Below are positions 42,569 through 50,605 of a stretch of 64,000 bases of DNA, piece after piece. Origin of the DNA: Azospirillum lipoferum (GTDB lineage: Bacteria > Pseudomonadota > Alphaproteobacteria > Azospirillales > Azospirillaceae). How positions within the stretch are numbered: the first letter of the stretch is position 1; each line of letters starts with the position of its first letter. The notes under the pieces are model-generated. The model was given only the letters and a program-made list of their open reading frames with translations, searched no databases and was not told where the DNA came from. The translations under genes and the position numbers were made by a program. The stretch spans positions 434,001-498,000 of the forward strand of contig NZ_JALJXJ010000004.1 in the NCBI RefSeq assembly GCF_024170005.1. The letters are read 5' to 3'.

Positions 42569-44632
42569 ATGAACGCCACCAGCCCAAGCCAGCCGGGCCA
42601 AAGCCGGCCCAGCAAAGCCGGCCCCTTCGCCAATCTGCGCACGGCGGTCAAGATCTACACCGGCTTCGGCGTCACGCTGGCGCTGCTGGTCGGGCTGGGA
42701 GCGGTGTCGTGGAGCGGCTTGCGGTCCAGCGACGATGCGCTTCGCCGCTACGCGGCGCAGTCGCATGTGGCGATGGCGGTGGCGGAGGCCGACACCAACA
42801 TGTCCGACGCCCTGGGGGCGGCGGAGGAGTTCGTGTCCAGCGGGTCGGCCGCCGTCGCCGACCGCTTCCGCAGCGAAGTGGACAAGTTCCGCCGGAAGCT
42901 GGAGGATGCGTCGGCGCGGATGACCGATGCGGGCGACCGGCAGGCGGCGCAGGAGATCGCCACCCTGCACCAGACGCTGACCGCCGGTTTCGACCGGCTG
43001 GTCGCCGCGCGGACGGAGCGCGATTCCATTGTCGCGTCGGTGGTGAACACGCTGGGTGCCGACATCCGCCGCACGCTGAGCGACACGGTCAAGGCGGAGA
43101 AGGATGGCGGCGACCTGGACCGCACGGTGCGGGCCGCCGACGTCAGCGAACAGTTCCTGCTGGTCCGCGTGCTGGTCGCCCGTTTCGTGGCGGAGACGAA
43201 GGCCGAGGATCTGGCCCGCATCCGCAAGGATCTGGCCGAACTGACGGCGAAGGCCGGCGCCTTGCGCGACGGCATGGCCGACGGCCCGATCAAGGCCAAG
43301 CTGTCCAACGCGGCCGCCAAGCTCCCCACCTATGCCGCCGGGATCGACCGCATCGCCGTGTTGACCGAGCAGTTGAAGTCGCTGAACAGCGAGACGCTGG
43401 GCAACGCCGGCAAGCAGATCAACGACAAGATCGGGCTGATCCGGTCGCACTCGGCCGATTTCCTGTCGCAGCTGGAGGTCACCGCCGCTGCCGAGGTGGC
43501 ATCGGCGGAGGGCCGCGGCACCGCGGTGACGGTCGTTGCGGTGCTGCTCGGCCTGTTGCTGGCCTGGGCGATTTCGCGGGCGATCACCCGGCCGCTCGGC
43601 AGCATCACGCGGGAGATGGGGCGGCTGGCCCAGGGCGACCTGACGGTGACCGTCACCGACGACGACCGCCGGGACGAGATCGGCGCGCTCGCCCGCGCGC
43701 TCCAGGTCTTCAAGACGAATGCGCTGGAGATGGAGCGGATGCGCAAGGCGCAGGAGGAGAGCGAGCGGCAGGCCGCCGCCCAGCGCCGCCAGACGATGAT
43801 GCAGATGGCCGACACCTTCGAAAGCACGGTGAAGGGCATCGTCGACACCGTCGCCACCGCCGCCACCGGCATGCGCGATGCCGCCACCGCCCTGAGCGCC
43901 ACCGCGCAGGAGGCGAGCGAGCGCTCGTTGCTGGTGGCGTCGGCTTCCGAACAGGCGTCCGCCAACGTGCAGACCGTCGCCACCGCGACGGAGGAGCTGT
44001 CGGCCTCCATCAGCGAGATCGGACAGCAGGTGGAGAACTCCACCCGCATCGCCACCCAGGCGGTGGCCGACGCCGACGGCGCCGACCGCACCATGCGCGA
44101 CCTGGTTTCCGCCGCCGAGCAGATCGGCGCCGTGGTGGAACTGATCAGCGGCATCGCCGCCCAGACCAACCTGCTGGCGCTGAACGCCACCATCGAGGCG
44201 GCGCGGGCGGGCGAGGCCGGCAAGGGCTTCGCCGTGGTGGCGAGCGAGGTGAAGGCGCTGGCGACCCAGACCGCGCGTGCCACCGACGAGATCCAGGCCA
44301 AGGTGCAGGAGATTCAGCAGACCACCGGCGGCGCCCAGAAGGCGATCGGCAGCATCGGCAAGACCATCGGCCACATGAGCGAGATCACCACCGCCATCGC
44401 CGCCGCCATCGAGGAACAGGCCGCCGCCACCCGCGAGATCGCCTCCAGCGTCACCCAGGCGGCGCAGGGCACCGAGGAGGTGTCGAGCAACATCGCCGGC
44501 GTCAGCACCGCGGTGCATGAGACCGGCGACGCCGCCGGCCGCGTCCACGGCACCTCGCGCGAACTGGCCGCCGAGGCCGAGCGGCTGCGCAGGGAAGTGG
44601 GGACCTTCATCGCGACGGTGCGGGCGGCGTAA
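42569..44632 (+). CDS. Methyl-accepting chemotaxis protein
   Basis: A 687-residue chemoreceptor. TM1 lies near 27-48, TM2 near 316-338 ([14 protein letters not shown]). Between them is a helical ligand-binding region of about 270 residues rich in Ala/Leu, of HBM/four-helix type rather than dCache. A HAMP follows ([20 protein letters not shown]), then the signalling domain with the conserved hairpin tip [35 protein letters not shown]. The C-terminus has no NWETF-type CheR-binding pentapeptide. Ligand unknown. Azospirilla carry many such receptors. The ribosome site CGAGGT lies ahead of the ATG at 42569, and a sigma-54-like promoter upstream fits motility-linked control. Confidence 0.93.
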   Translation: MNATSPSQPGQSRPSKAGPFANLRTAVKIYTGFGVTLALLVGLGAVSWSGLRSSDDALRRYAAQSHVAMAVAEADTNMSDALGAAEEFVSSGSAAVADRFRSEVDKFRRKLEDASARMTDAGDRQAAQEIATLHQTLTAGFDRLVAARTERDSIVASVVNTLGADIRRTLSDTVKAEKDGGDLDRTVRAADVSEQFLLVRVLVARFVAETKAEDLARIRKDLAELTAKAGALRDGMADGPIKAKLSNAAAKLPTYAAGIDRIAVLTEQLKSLNSETLGNAGKQINDKIGLIRSHSADFLSQLEVTAAAEVASAEGRGTAVTVVAVLLGLLLAWAISRAITRPLGSITREMGRLAQGDLTVTVTDDDRRDEIGALARALQVFKTNALEMERMRKAQEESERQAAAQRRQTMMQMADTFESTVKGIVDTVATAATGMRDAATALSATAQEASERSLLVASASEQASANVQTVATATEELSASISEIGQQVENSTRIATQAVADADGADRTMRDLVSAAEQIGAVVELISGIAAQTNLLALNATIEAARAGEAGKGFAVVASEVKALATQTARATDEIQAKVQEIQQTTGGAQKAIGSIGKTIGHMSEITTAIAAAIEEQAAATREIASSVTQAAQGTEEVSSNIAGVSTAVHETGDAAGRVHGTSRELAAEAERLRREVGTFIATVRAA

Positions 44633-44635
44633 TTC

Positions 44636-44777
44636 CCCCTCTCCCCCCCGGGGAGAGGGTCGGGGTGAGGGGGATGCAAGGGGTGGATTGGATGGCGAAT
44701 GGGGACTGCGCGGTTCTTGAGAATCCTCGTTGTGCTCCCCCCTCACCCTAACCCTCTCCCCAGGGGGGAGAGGGGAT
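44636..44777. repeat. Composite palindromic intergenic repeat, long-spacer copy
   Basis: Arm one (44636-44674) and inverted arm two (44735-44777) bracket a spacer containing GGACTGCGCGGTTCTTGA followed by GAATCCTCG, matching the copies at 25141 (first block) and 667 (second block). Arm two overlaps the 3' end of the thioredoxin gene. Confidence 0.85.
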
Positions 44778-45248
44778 TGTCTGGCGCATCCACGCCACCA
44801 GGGCCGGCAGCGGCATCGCGCCGGCGGTGCGGGCGATCTCGCGGCCGTGCTGGACCAGGACCAGCGACGGGATGCTGCGGATGCCGAAACGGCCGGCGAG
44901 GTCGGGCGAGGCCTCGGTATCGATCTTGGCGAGGCGGACCTGGGGTTCGAGCTGGGCCGCGGCCTGGGCGAAGACGGGAGCCATCATGCGGCAGGGGCCG
45001 CACCAGTCGGCCCAGAAGTCGATCAGCAGCGGCAGGTCGCCCTTTTCGGCATGGGCGGCGAAGCGGCGGGCGTCGAGCGCCACCGGCTTGCCTTCGAACA
45101 GGGCCTTGCCGCAACGGCCGCATTTGCCGCCGCCGAGTCGGTCCGGAGGCACGCGGTTCAGCGTGTCGCAATGCGGACAGGCAACGTGCAGGCTGCCGGC
45201 ACCCGTGGATGACTGACCGGCTGTGGAAGAATGGGCGGTGGGCGGCAT
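44748..45248 (-). CDS. trxC: Thioredoxin 2-like protein (zinc-ribbon thioredoxin)
   Basis: Cytoplasmic thiol-disulphide reductase with an N-terminal zinc site. 166 residues: paired zinc cysteines CPHC (24-27) and CGRC (43-46), then a thioredoxin fold with active site WCGPC (82-86) and cis-proline SIPSLVLV. The layout is that of TrxC, which is often oxidative-stress induced. The C-terminal residues IPSPPWGEG and the TAG stop are encoded by an arm of the palindromic repeat, so a normal end near residue 157 has been extended by a repeat insertion. Start ATG at 45248. The start is near the RHH gene downstream on the opposite order. Confidence 0.92.
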   Translation of the reverse strand: MPPTAHSSTAGQSSTGAGSLHVACPHCDTLNRVPPDRLGGGKCGRCGKALFEGKPVALDARRFAAHAEKGDLPLLIDFWADWCGPCRMMAPVFAQAAAQLEPQVRLAKIDTEASPDLAGRFGIRSIPSLVLVQHGREIARTAGAMPLPALVAWMRQTIPSPPWGEG

Positions 45249-45324
45249 CGTGGGGCTCCTTCCCCTGGCAGCTTGTCCACCGTCGATGTATGGGGCCGGA
45301 GCCGCCCGCTCAAGACGGGCGGGG

Positions 45325-45579
45325 CTACTCCCGCCGGCCCATCAAGCCCTCCAGCTTTGCGAAATCCACATATTGCGCCGGCCGGTCCCGCAACAGGTCC
45401 GGGGCCGCCTGGGCATTTTCCCGCGCGCATTCGGCGACATAGCGGGCCAAGAGGTCGCGCATGACCTCGGCCAAAGGCGTCTGCCGCTGACGTGCGTAAT
45501 TCTTGGCGACATCTTTGATTCTGCGGTCGACGCGCAAAGAGATCGTCGCCTTCTTTGGATGAAACGGATCTCCGATCAT
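45325..45579 (-). CDS. Ribbon-helix-helix DNA-binding protein
   Basis: An 84-residue protein. KATISLRVDRRIKDVAKNYARQRQTPLAEVMRDLLARYV (about 9-47) is a CopG/MetJ-type ribbon-helix-helix: a basic-hydrophobic strand followed by two helices. Such small proteins act as repressors, often as antitoxins or plasmid copy-control factors. The C-terminal 35 residues (QAAPDLLRDRPAQYVDFAKL) could wrap a toxin, but no toxin gene is adjacent. I start at the ATG at 45579, which has GGGGGA upstream; the longer frame begins MDQQDWW without support. It lies between trxC and the DnaA-box-like cluster. Confidence 0.75.
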   Translation of the reverse strand: MIGDPFHPKKATISLRVDRRIKDVAKNYARQRQTPLAEVMRDLLARYVAECARENAQAAPDLLRDRPAQYVDFAKLEGLMGRRE

Positions 45580-45697
45580 GACGATCCCCCACCAATCTTG
45601 CTGATCCACGCTGTTTGGATATGCCGGATCGGGGGTGGATACAAGGATCGTCGGGAAGACGGGCGATAAAACTTGGGGATGATAACTTGTGAATTTG

Positions 45698-45813
45698 TGT
45701 GGATAAAATTTCTGCCGGTTTTCTTCTCCACAGAATCTGTGGATAGATGTGTGCGCAATCTCCGAACAGAATCATCCGCACCCTGCCGGTCGGCCAATCC
45801 GGCCTGTGGATGA
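45698..45813. promoter_or_regulatory. Cluster of three DnaA-box-like sites
   Basis: TGTGGATAA (45698-45706, a perfect inverse of TTATCCACA), TGTGGATAG (45738-45746) and TGTGGATGA (45805-45813), all in one direction, in a locally AT-rich stretch with an extra CTCCACAGA at 45727. This could be a DnaA-responsive region or a minor initiation or titration site. No replication gene is adjacent. Confidence 0.5.
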
Positions 45814-45823
45814 GTGGGTTTGC

Positions 45824-46330
45824 CTATTTTTTGGGCGTATCGGGGGCGCCGGTGGTTCCCCAGCCGCCGACCAGCCGCAGCCGCCCGGCGGGCGAGAGGT
45901 CGGGCAGGACGAGCAGCACGGTCTGCTCCGTCAATTCAGCGATCAGGCGGCGCTTGGCGCGGGCGGCGGTGATCGCCGCGTTCAGGGAGTCGAAATCCAC
46001 AGGCTCGGCCTGAAGCAGGCTGCGCACCCGCTGCCCCTCTTCGCGATAGTCCTCTGTCAGCGCGTCGTAGCGCGGGCGCAGCGGCTCGAAAATGGCGCGC
46101 AGGCGGGTGGCATCGGCGTCGGACAGGCCGGCGGCCATATGCTCGACGAAGCGGTCGGGCATCGGCCGGTAGGGCGGAGGCGCCGGCTTGCCGGTGGTGC
46201 CGACCAGCATGGCGGCCAGGAACAGGTTCAGCGCCAGCGACATCAGCGCCAGCCGGCGCAGGCTCATCCGTTGCCGCAGGCGGGCCAGCATGGAATGCTG
46301 TGGGCGACGGGGGGCGGCGAAACCGCTCAT
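45824..46330 (-). CDS. CpxP/CnrX-like periplasmic protein (Metal_resist-type sensor)
   Basis: A 168-residue protein with one N-terminal membrane helix (LALMSLALNLFLAAMLVG, about 27-44) and a helical periplasmic domain with LSDADATRLRAIFEPLRPRYDALTEDYREEGQRVRSLLQAEPVD, the pattern of the Spy/CpxP/CnrX family. In CnrYXH-type systems the equivalent protein senses metals and controls the anti-sigma factor. Histidines are few here (His64 the only one in the periplasmic part), so metal sensing is unproven; envelope stress sensing is equally likely. It is third in the sigma / anti-sigma / sensor run, its start overlapping the anti-sigma stop by four bases. Confidence 0.8.
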   Translation of the reverse strand: MSGFAAPRRPQHSMLARLRQRMSLRRLALMSLALNLFLAAMLVGTTGKPAPPPYRPMPDRFVEHMAAGLSDADATRLRAIFEPLRPRYDALTEDYREEGQRVRSLLQAEPVDFDSLNAAITAARAKRRLIAELTEQTVLLVLPDLSPAGRLRLVGGWGTTGAPDTPKK

Positions 46331-46770
46331 CGGGACTCTCCGTCGAACAGGGTGACGACCTCGTCGTTGAGCAGGGCCAGCTCCTGGCCGCGTGGTGCCG
46401 TGGCGGCGGGGCCGGCGAACTGGCCGGTGAGCCAGCCTCCAGCCAGCCAGCCGAGTGCCAGCAGGGCAACGCAGAAGCCGGCCACCCTCCGCCGCTGCAT
46501 CCGGCCGAGCAGCAGCATGACCACGCCCTCCTGCGGCATGCCGCGTGCTGCGGCGCCGACGGCCGACAGCAGGCGGGTGACGCGGGCGTCCTCCACCGGC
46601 GCGGCCGGGGCGGTCAGCAGGCGGTCGAAGGACCGGGCCTGTTCCAGTGCTGCGCGCAGGGCGGGGGAGCGGGCGAGTGCGGTGTCGGCGTCCGCACGCA
46701 GTTCCGGCGGCCAGCGTTCCGGCGCGGCGCCGTAATCGTCCAGATGGCGGAGGAAGTCTTCGTCGGTCAT
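46327..46770 (-). CDS. Probable transmembrane anti-sigma factor
   Basis: A 147-residue protein encoded directly after an ECF sigma gene. A cytoplasmic N-terminal half (DEDFLRHLDDYGAAPERWPPELRADADTAL) is followed by one membrane helix (GFCVALLALGWLAGGWLTGQF, about 98-118) and a short periplasmic tail. That is the topology of membrane anti-sigma factors such as CnrY. There is no zinc HxxxCxxC motif. I chose the ATG at 46770 because GGGAGGA lies just upstream, though an in-frame GTG at 46785 overlaps the sigma stop codon. It would hold the sigma factor inactive until the sensor signals. Assignment rests mainly on position and topology. Confidence 0.78.
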   Translation of the reverse strand: MTDEDFLRHLDDYGAAPERWPPELRADADTALARSPALRAALEQARSFDRLLTAPAAPVEDARVTRLLSAVGAAARGMPQEGVVMLLLGRMQRRRVAGFCVALLALGWLAGGWLTGQFAGPAATAPRGQELALLNDEVVTLFDGESR

Positions 46771-46781
46771 GGCATCCTCCC

Positions 46782-47324
46782 TCACGCGGGATCGGGGCTG
46801 AGCGCCGCCTTCAGCGCGGCCCGGGCGCGGGCCAGCAGCGAGGCGAAGGCGCTTTCATTCATGGTCAGGATCTCGGCGGCCTGTCGCAGGCTGAGGCCCT
46901 CCTGGTGGAACAGCACGACAGCGGCGCGCTGGCGGTCGGGCAGGGCGGCCAGTGCCCGGTTGACCTGTTCGGCGGTCTGGCGTTCGGCGATGCGGGTCAG
47001 CGCGTCGGGCTGCTCGTCGGGCGGATCGCCGGCGTCCTCCAGCGGCGACCAGCCGGGACGGCGGCCGCGGTCGATGGCGAGATTCATGACGATGCGGTAG
47101 AGCCAGGTGGTGAAGGCGGCCCGCCCCCCGTCCCAGCGGCCGGCATGCTGCCAGACCCGCAGGAAGGCCTCCTGCGCGATCTCGTCGGCGTCGGACGGGT
47201 TGCCGGTCATCCGCTGGGCCAGCGCCACGGCGCGGCGCATGTGGCGGGCGGCCAGACGGTCGAAGGCGGCGGCGTCGCCGCCGGCCACGCGGCCCATCAG
47301 TTCGTCGTCGCTGGCCTCGATCAC
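46782..47324 (-). CDS. ECF-family RNA polymerase sigma factor
   Basis: A 180-residue extracytoplasmic-function sigma factor. Region 2 is RMTGNPSDADEIAQEAFLRVWQHAGRW; region 4 is LPDRQRAAVVLFHQEGLSLRQAAEILTMNESAFASLLARARAALK, a complete helix-turn-helix. The start is a GTG at 47324 with AGGAGCGGAG upstream; longer frames read into the palindromic repeat. It heads a sigma / anti-sigma / CpxP-CnrX-like triad, which parallels CnrH-CnrY-CnrX, and follows an RND efflux operon on the same strand, so the pump or the triad itself is the likely regulon. That link is inference. Confidence 0.9.
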   Translation of the reverse strand: MIEASDDELMGRVAGGDAAAFDRLAARHMRRAVALAQRMTGNPSDADEIAQEAFLRVWQHAGRWDGGRAAFTTWLYRIVMNLAIDRGRRPGWSPLEDAGDPPDEQPDALTRIAERQTAEQVNRALAALPDRQRAAVVLFHQEGLSLRQAAEILTMNESAFASLLARARAALKAALSPDPA

Positions 47325-47395
47325 CGGGGCTCCGCTCCTGCCGTGGGCGAGCACTATGCCCAAGAGGGCAAGTGGGTTCCAGCGTGGCGATTTCT

Positions 47396-47419
47396 CCCTC
47401 TCCCCGGGGGGGAGAGGGG
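47396..47419. repeat. Single arm of the GC-rich palindromic repeat
   Basis: CCCTCTCCCC/GGGGAGAGGGG core between the RND mdtC-like stop and the ECF sigma start; it may partly insulate the two transcription units. Confidence 0.7.
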
Positions 47420-47479
47420 ATCTTGCGAGGGTGATGGAAATCCTGAGGATTACGGAAAGTGCACCCATCCGCCGCCCCC

Positions 47480-50400
47480 CTATTCCGCGGGCGCGGCGAT
47501 GGCGTGGCGGCGGTTGCGCCGCAGGGCCAGCCGTTCCAATGTCAGATAGACCACCGGCGTGGTGTAGAGCGTCAGCATCTGGCTGACCAGCAGGCCGCCG
47601 ATGATGGCGATGCCGAGCGGGCGGCGGATCTCGCCGCCGGTGCCGTAATCGAAGGCCAGCGGAACCGCACCCAGCAGCGCCGCCATCGTCGTCATCATGA
47701 TCGGGCGGAAGCGGACCAGCCCGGCCTCGCGGATCGCCTCCAGGGGCGACAGGCCGCGCTCCCGCTCCGCCTCCAGGGCGAAGTCGATCATCATGATGGC
47801 ATTCTTCTTGACGATGCCGATCAGCAGGATGATGCCGATCAGGGCCACGATCGACAGGTCGTAGCCGGTCAGGATCAGCGCGATCAGCGCCCCCAGACCG
47901 GCGGACGGCAGGGTCGACAGGATGGTCAGCGGGTGGATCAGGCTTTCGTAGAGGACGCCCAGCACGATGTAGATGGTGATCAACGCCGCCAGGATCAGCA
48001 GCGGCTGGCTGGAGGAGGATTGCTGGAAGGCCCGCGCGTCGCCCTGGAAGCCGGCGCGGATGCTGGCGGGCATGCCGATGTCCTCCGCCGCGCGCTGGAT
48101 CAGTTCGGTCGCCTGGGACAGCGAGACGCCGGGGGCGAGGTCGAAGGTCAGGTTGGCGACCGGGAAGCCGCTCTGGTGCTGGATGCTGGCGGCCTGATTG
48201 CCGATGACGACGCGCGACACCGCCGAGAGCGGCACCATGCCACTGCGGCCGCTCACATAGATGCGCTTCAGGTCGTCGGGGCCGAGCGCTTCCGACGGTT
48301 CGACCTCCAGCACCACCTTGTGCTGGTTCTGCGCCAGATACATGGTGGAGACCTGCCGCTGGCCGAAGGCGTCGTACAGCGTCGACTCCAGGGCGCTGAG
48401 CGACACGCCGAGGCGGGTGGCGGCGTCGCGGTCGACGATGACGTTGGCCTGGATGCCGCCGTTCTGGCGGTCGTTGGCGACGTCGACCAGCTCCGGCAGG
48501 GTGCGCATCTTGTCGACCAGCTTGGGCGCCCACTCGTTCAGCGCAGCGATGTCGGAATCCTGCAGGCTGTAGCGGTACTGGCTGCGGCCCTGGAAGCCGC
48601 CGACGCGGATGTCCTGCACCGGCGTCAGGTAGAGCTGCACCCCCGGCACCCGGCCGGCGCGCTGGCGCAGCCGCTGGGTGACGGTGGCGAGGTCGTCGCG
48701 CTCCGCCTTCGGCTTCAGGCCGATGAAGATCTGGCCGGAATAGGTGCCGCCCGGCCCGCCGCCGCCGATGGTGCCGCCGACGCTGTCCACCGCCGGGTCG
48801 CCGGCCACCGCGTCCTGCAAGGCCTGCTGGCGCGTCACCATGGCGCGGAAGGAGATGTCGGGCGGCGGGTCGCTGAAGCCGATCAGCAGGCCGGTGTCCT
48901 GCTGCGGCACGAAGCCCTTCGGCACCTGCCCGTAGAGCCAGACGCTGATGCCGATGATGGCCACGGTCGCCAGCAGCATGGTACGGCGGTGGGCCAGCAC
49001 CCAGTCCAGCCCGCCGGCATAGAGGCCGAACAGCCGGTCGCCGATCCAGCCGAGCGCACGGGCGAGGCGGCCGGGGGAATCGCGCTCCGCCTCCGGCTCC
49101 AGCAGATGGGCGCACATCATCGGGGTCAGGGTCAGCGACACCACCGCCGAGACGGCGATGGCGACCGACAGCACCACGGCGAACTCGCGGAACAGCCGGC
49201 CCTGGATGCCGCCCATGAACAGGATGGGGATGAAGACGGCGACCAGCGACAGGCTGATCGACACCACGGTGAAGGCGACCTGCCGGGCGCCCTTCACCGC
49301 CGCTTCGAAGGGTCTGGCGCCCTTCTCGATGTGGCGGACGATGTTCTCGATGACGACGATGGCGTCGTCGACCACGAAGCCGACCGAGATGGTCAGCGCC
49401 ATCAGCGAGAAATTGTCCAGGCTGTAGCCGACGATCCACATGACGCCGCAGGTGCCGGCCAGCGACAGCGGCACCGAGGCCGCCGGGATGACGGTCGCCC
49501 ACAGCCGGCGCAGGAACAGCGCCATCACCATCACCACCAGCGCCACCGTGACCGCCAGCGTCTTCTGCACGTCGTCGATGGAGGCGCGGATGGTCGGGGT
49601 GCGGTCTGTGCGCACCGACAGGCTGACCCCCGGCGGCATCCAGCCGCGCAGCGTCGGCAGCTCCGCCCGGATGCGGTCGACCGTGTCGACCACGTTGGAG
49701 CCCGGCTGCTTCTGGATGTTGATCAGGATGGCGCGATGGCCGTCCTGCCAGGCTGCGGTGTATCTGTTTTCCGGCGCCTCGATCACCTCGGCGACATCGC
49801 CGAGCCGGATGGTGGCGCCGTTCTTCTCGGTCACGATCAGCCGGCGGTAGGCGTCGGCGCCGAAAAGCTGGTCGCTGGCGCCGATGGACCAGGATTCGTG
49901 GGTGCCGTCGAAGCTGCCCTTGGCGCCGTTGGCGTTGGCCTGGGAGATGACGGTGCGGATCGAGTCCAGGCTGACGCCCATGTTGGCCGCGGCGGTGGCG
50001 TTCACCCGGACGCGTATGGCCGTCTTCTCCGCCCCGTTGATGGAGACCTGGGCCACCCCCTCGATCTGGCTCAGGCGCTGGCCGATGATGCTGTCGGCGA
50101 GGTTGTAGAGGTCCGCCGGGGCCATCGTTTTGGAGGTCATGGCGAGCGTCATCACCGGCGCGTCGGCCGGGTTGATCCGCCGCATCCGGGGCGGGCTCGG
50201 GAGGTCGGCCGGCAGGTCGCCGCCGGCGGCGTTGATGGCGGCCTGAACGTCGCGCGACGCCGCCTCGACATCGCGGTTCAGGTCGAACTGCACGACGACG
50301 GTGGTGCTGCCGAGCTTGCTGTTGGAGGTCATCTCCGACACGCCGGCGATGCGGGAGAGGCGGCGCTCCAGCGGCGTGGCGACGGAGGCGGCCATGGTTT

Positions 50401-50599
50401 CCGGGCTGGCGCCGGGCAGCGAGGCGGTGACGATGATGGTGGGGAATTCCACCTGTGGCAGCGGCGCCACCGGCAGGAAGCGGTAGGCCACCGCACCGAG
50501 GATCATCAGCCCGACCATCAGCAGCGACGTGCCGACCGGCCGCCGGATGAACAGGGCGGAGAGCGAGGATGCCGAGGGGAGGAGATTCGCGGGAAGCAT
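47480..50599 (-). CDS. mdtC: RND efflux pump subunit, MdtC-like
   Basis: A 1039-residue inner-membrane proton/drug antiporter of the HAE-1 family. TM1 start (FIRRPVGTSLLMVGLMILGAVAYRFLPV) and two large periplasmic loops are typical. The TM4 proton-relay pair is in GFVVDDAIVVIENIVRH, and the relay lysine in GIVKKNAIMMIDFALEAER. It overlaps nothing but lies six bases after the second RND gene, giving an MdtABC layout, in which MdtB and MdtC form a mixed trimer with MdtA. The equivalent E. coli pump exports bile salts, novobiocin and plant metabolites; here the substrate is unknown. No outer-membrane channel gene is adjacent. Confidence 0.93.
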   Translation of the reverse strand: MLPANLLPSASSLSALFIRRPVGTSLLMVGLMILGAVAYRFLPVAPLPQVEFPTIIVTASLPGASPETMAASVATPLERRLSRIAGVSEMTSNSKLGSTTVVVQFDLNRDVEAASRDVQAAINAAGGDLPADLPSPPRMRRINPADAPVMTLAMTSKTMAPADLYNLADSIIGQRLSQIEGVAQVSINGAEKTAIRVRVNATAAANMGVSLDSIRTVISQANANGAKGSFDGTHESWSIGASDQLFGADAYRRLIVTEKNGATIRLGDVAEVIEAPENRYTAAWQDGHRAILINIQKQPGSNVVDTVDRIRAELPTLRGWMPPGVSLSVRTDRTPTIRASIDDVQKTLAVTVALVVMVMALFLRRLWATVIPAASVPLSLAGTCGVMWIVGYSLDNFSLMALTISVGFVVDDAIVVIENIVRHIEKGARPFEAAVKGARQVAFTVVSISLSLVAVFIPILFMGGIQGRLFREFAVVLSVAIAVSAVVSLTLTPMMCAHLLEPEAERDSPGRLARALGWIGDRLFGLYAGGLDWVLAHRRTMLLATVAIIGISVWLYGQVPKGFVPQQDTGLLIGFSDPPPDISFRAMVTRQQALQDAVAGDPAVDSVGGTIGGGGPGGTYSGQIFIGLKPKAERDDLATVTQRLRQRAGRVPGVQLYLTPVQDIRVGGFQGRSQYRYSLQDSDIAALNEWAPKLVDKMRTLPELVDVANDRQNGGIQANVIVDRDAATRLGVSLSALESTLYDAFGQRQVSTMYLAQNQHKVVLEVEPSEALGPDDLKRIYVSGRSGMVPLSAVSRVVIGNQAASIQHQSGFPVANLTFDLAPGVSLSQATELIQRAAEDIGMPASIRAGFQGDARAFQQSSSSQPLLILAALITIYIVLGVLYESLIHPLTILSTLPSAGLGALIALILTGYDLSIVALIGIILLIGIVKKNAIMMIDFALEAERERGLSPLEAIREAGLVRFRPIMMTTMAALLGAVPLAFDYGTGGEIRRPLGIAIIGGLLVSQMLTLYTTPVVYLTLERLALRRNRRHAIAAPAE

Positions 50600-50605
50600 G
50601 GCCGG

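Noticed and set aside
45325..45579. A complete toxin-antitoxin pair at the RHH gene
   Set aside because: No second small gene overlaps or adjoins it; only the DNA-binding protein can be supported.
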